Source: Amblyornis subalaris (Eukaryota; Chordata; Aves; Passeriformes; Ptilonorhynchidae). From it: 64,000 bases of DNA. The position numbers and the translations under genes were made by a program. This document shows, piece after piece, positions 61,549 through 64,000 of the stretch. Under the pieces are notes generated by a model. That model saw only the letters and a program-made list of their open reading frames with translations. It searched no databases and was not told the DNA's origin. How positions within the stretch are numbered: position 1 is the first letter of the stretch; each line of letters begins with the position of its first letter. The stretch covers positions 1,756,887-1,820,886 of the forward strand of contig JACAXG010000104.1 in the NCBI GenBank assembly GCA_018881555.1, in the 5' to 3' direction.

Positions 61549-64000
61549 AAAGCTGATGGGTAACTTATTATGTATTGAATTTTTCTCCATCTGGAATTCA
61601 CTGTTTGCTTAATTTAGCATGTTTTCATCATGTGTTTTTGAGTTGTTGGTGTTACTGTATCATCTTTCTGTGAAAGAGAGTAAACAATAGTAAAAAACCC
61701 ACCAAAACTAGTAAACAATAACATGAACATTGAGCCATGGCCACACAGAGGGGAGATCCCTGTATCCTTGCAGACTCACAAACAGTTTAAGGTTTTTTTC
61801 CCCTTTTGTAGTGATTATCAGAAAGCAAATAAAATACAAAATCCGCACCATGGTCATTCTAGGCAGGCAAAAGCTGGAAGCGCTTACAAGCCTTGAGCCT
61901 TGAATGAGCAATGAGGATNGTCTGAGGATGGAAACAGGCAAAGACACTGCTCTAACCAACTTCCTGGTTCTGGAGTGAGTGGGTAATCAGACCAGCCCAG
62001 GGATAAAATACAGTAGGATGAAATAACACAAGTTTATTTTCCCGCCTTCAGAATATATCTGGAAGAAGTTCTTGCAAGGTGAACCTCACCTCCACTGGAC
62101 CACTGTGTCTTTCCTGGCAAGGCTTTGAGATTTGCTGTTTACAAACCTGGATGTGCTCTTGCTGACTCGCAGATTGGCCAGGGAAGGAGCATGCTGTGGA
62201 GTACTTTTGTGGAACTCCATGTGTGATCACAGGACATCATTGGGATTGCCAAGTGACAATTCCAGGTGTTACTTCTGATTTCATGTTAATAGTCAGGGCT
62301 GCTCCGAGAGATGTTCCTCTAAGAGGAAAGTAGTCCTGGAAAAAAGTGTTGGGGATTTTTTTTTTTTCATTTTAATACCTGGAAATGAAGAGGATAACTC
62401 ACAGTTTACAAGCAGCTAGCAGCCTGTGGATTGCATTTTGTTAAATCACTTGGAGTGCTGTATTTATGATACTTTAGCTGTGCTGATTTTTGCTCTCACA
62501 GAAGGCAGAGGTGCTGGCAGAGCCTCGAGGTGATTTGCAAGCAGCAGGGTTGGGGTGCCTGGCCTCAGCAGCTCCCCAGGTTTTTCTAAGCCTGGCAAAG
62601 CTCACGAGAGTGACGGCAGCATGCTGCTGAAGCTCTGTTTTCTTAAGGCATGCCATAGTCCTGATGCGGTTTGGATGGGAATGGAGAATTGTGGTGAATG
62701 AAATGGCTGTGTAGCCAGGAGGAATGGGTCAGTTTTTTATTTACAGCAAAGAAATTAAAAAGGAAAAAATCTCCTGGTTCTGTTCACCTTGTTGGGGTTA
62801 ATGCAGTAAAACAGAGCAAAATACAGAGCTTTTTCAGAAATCGTTGTCCACCTGATGGAATCACTTCAATTATTTTAAGTCAAGGAAATCTTGTGTTTCC
62901 TCAGCAGCTGTTGCAGTAAAGATGACTGGTCACTTTGCATGTGTATTTATATTGCTGGAGGTTCTTTTTCACTTTATTACTGAATGGCCCTTTACAAATA
63001 ACAGATGTTCAGCTGGTTAAGTGGCTGGACGTTTGACATCATGTTTTCTGAAGTCTTGCATGAAAAGGTATTTGCATCAAAAGTGCATAACCATTATTAC
63101 ATGGGTAGGAAATTTACTAAAATAGCAGAAATTTTGAATAGAAATGGCAGCATACAGGCTGTAAGAGGGGAGACTGGAATTCCAGCAGAGTTTGATATCG
63201 GGCACATTTTGGTGTAAGGCACAGAAGCAATCTGAAAGCAGACCACGTGTTCTGATTCTGAAACAAGGCACTAAATAGGGTGATCACAAATATACCAGTA
63301 ANGGTAAAAAGTGTACGAAAAAAGAAGAATCCTAATTTTGTTTGGAATATGGAAAAGTGGAATTGGGCTTGGAAAACATAGGGGGAATTCATATAAGGGA
63401 AATAATAAGAAAGGAGACTGAGCGATGGAAGAATAAGCCTTGTGATTTAAAAGNTGCAAAATTCCCCCTCTCTCCTGGGTCTCTGAAGGGTAGATGTCAG
63501 CAGTCCTGTGTTTGTCACATGGTGGGGACATGTTTGGCATGACAGGCACAATCTTCAGGCATCAGTGAAGAAACTGGTGCTCTGTTCTGGCTGTATGTTC
63601 CCTGTATTTGCTCTTTAAATCCTGTTGGTTACAAAAGGAAGGGAACTGTGGACTTTGTCTTCTGGGCAGTATGTCTTTTGAACTGGAATGGCNCTGACAG
63701 AGTTCGTGTACATTTTTGCCATTAAACGGGGCCATTAATTTTGAGCTTCTGCTTCAGACCTTTTGTTAAAGTTGAGATGCTCAGTACTCCAGCCCTTGGG
63801 TGTTGTACACTTATGAAAAAAGCCTGTTCTTTGCTTGATCTTTCTGAACTTTTGACTCCAGATAAGCGAATTTCAGGACTCATGCCTTAGTGCTTGTTAT
63901 TGTATTTACTGTGGACCAGTGATACCTTTTGGGCTGGCAGTGATTTTCAAAGTTATTTCTCTCCTCCTATTTGACCCTTTTCCAAGGGCTTTGGAGACTA
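61549..64000. other. Intron to window end, nothing recognised
   Basis: No coding, RNA or transposon signature identified. A poly-T run lies near 62357-62368, with ambiguous bases at 61919, 63302, 63454 and 63693. Confidence 0.45.

Larger units (their letters stand above)
9739..64000 (+). other. SH3RF3 intron 1 (partial, at least 54 kb)
   Basis: From the exon 1 donor to the window end I find no segment encoding the first SH3 domain that should open the next coding exon. POSH-family genes have long 5' introns, so this reads as one large intron. It contains the transposon fragments, microsatellites and exon-like fragments listed separately. A separate nested gene is not excluded, but none is supported. 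Confidence 0.75.

Overview
This window is nuclear DNA from a bird. The evidence is several 5'-truncated CR1 LINE fragments with the avian ATTCTATG-type 3' tails, two avian-style retroviral LTRs without internal genes, large intronic and intergenic spaces, and one GC-rich CpG island holding a vertebrate exon. The LTR at 2.5-3.6 kb resembles one I associate with Neoaves, so a neoavian bird is likely, but the species cannot be told from sequence alone.

The only protein-coding sequence I can defend is exon 1 of SH3RF3 (POSH2), on the + strand at 9343-9738. It encodes an N-terminal C3HC4 RING finger and a low-complexity Ala/Pro/Ser linker, and ends in phase 0 at a good splice donor. No second SH3RF3 exon was recognised, so the remaining 54.3 kb to the window end reads as intron 1 of this gene.

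Layout: 1-8264 is the upstream flank, with one minus-strand LTR (about 2542-3550), a perfect CRE next to a TATA-like box near 6.92 kb, and a CpG-containing palindrome near 6.61 kb. 8265-10330 is the CpG island, containing the promoter region, 5' leader, a GGC/GGA-rich tract and the exon. 9739-64000 is intron 1. It carries CR1 pieces near 21.8, 23.6, 29.8, 38.8-40.0 (a CR1 inserted inside another CR1), 40.3 and 61.5 kb, a solo LTR with a 4-bp target duplication at 26503-26989, two long poly-C runs, (TA)n and (TG)n microsatellites, and much unique AT-rich sequence in which I see no gene.

I found no new multi-gene system. The best second looks are the nested CR1 pair, the well-bounded solo LTR, two minus-strand exon-like fragments (27.2-27.4 kb and 56.1-56.35 kb, the latter with zinc-finger-like spacing), the CRE/TATA pair, the RING-only read-through frame in intron 1, and an abrupt rise in isolated ambiguous bases after about 31.4 kb.
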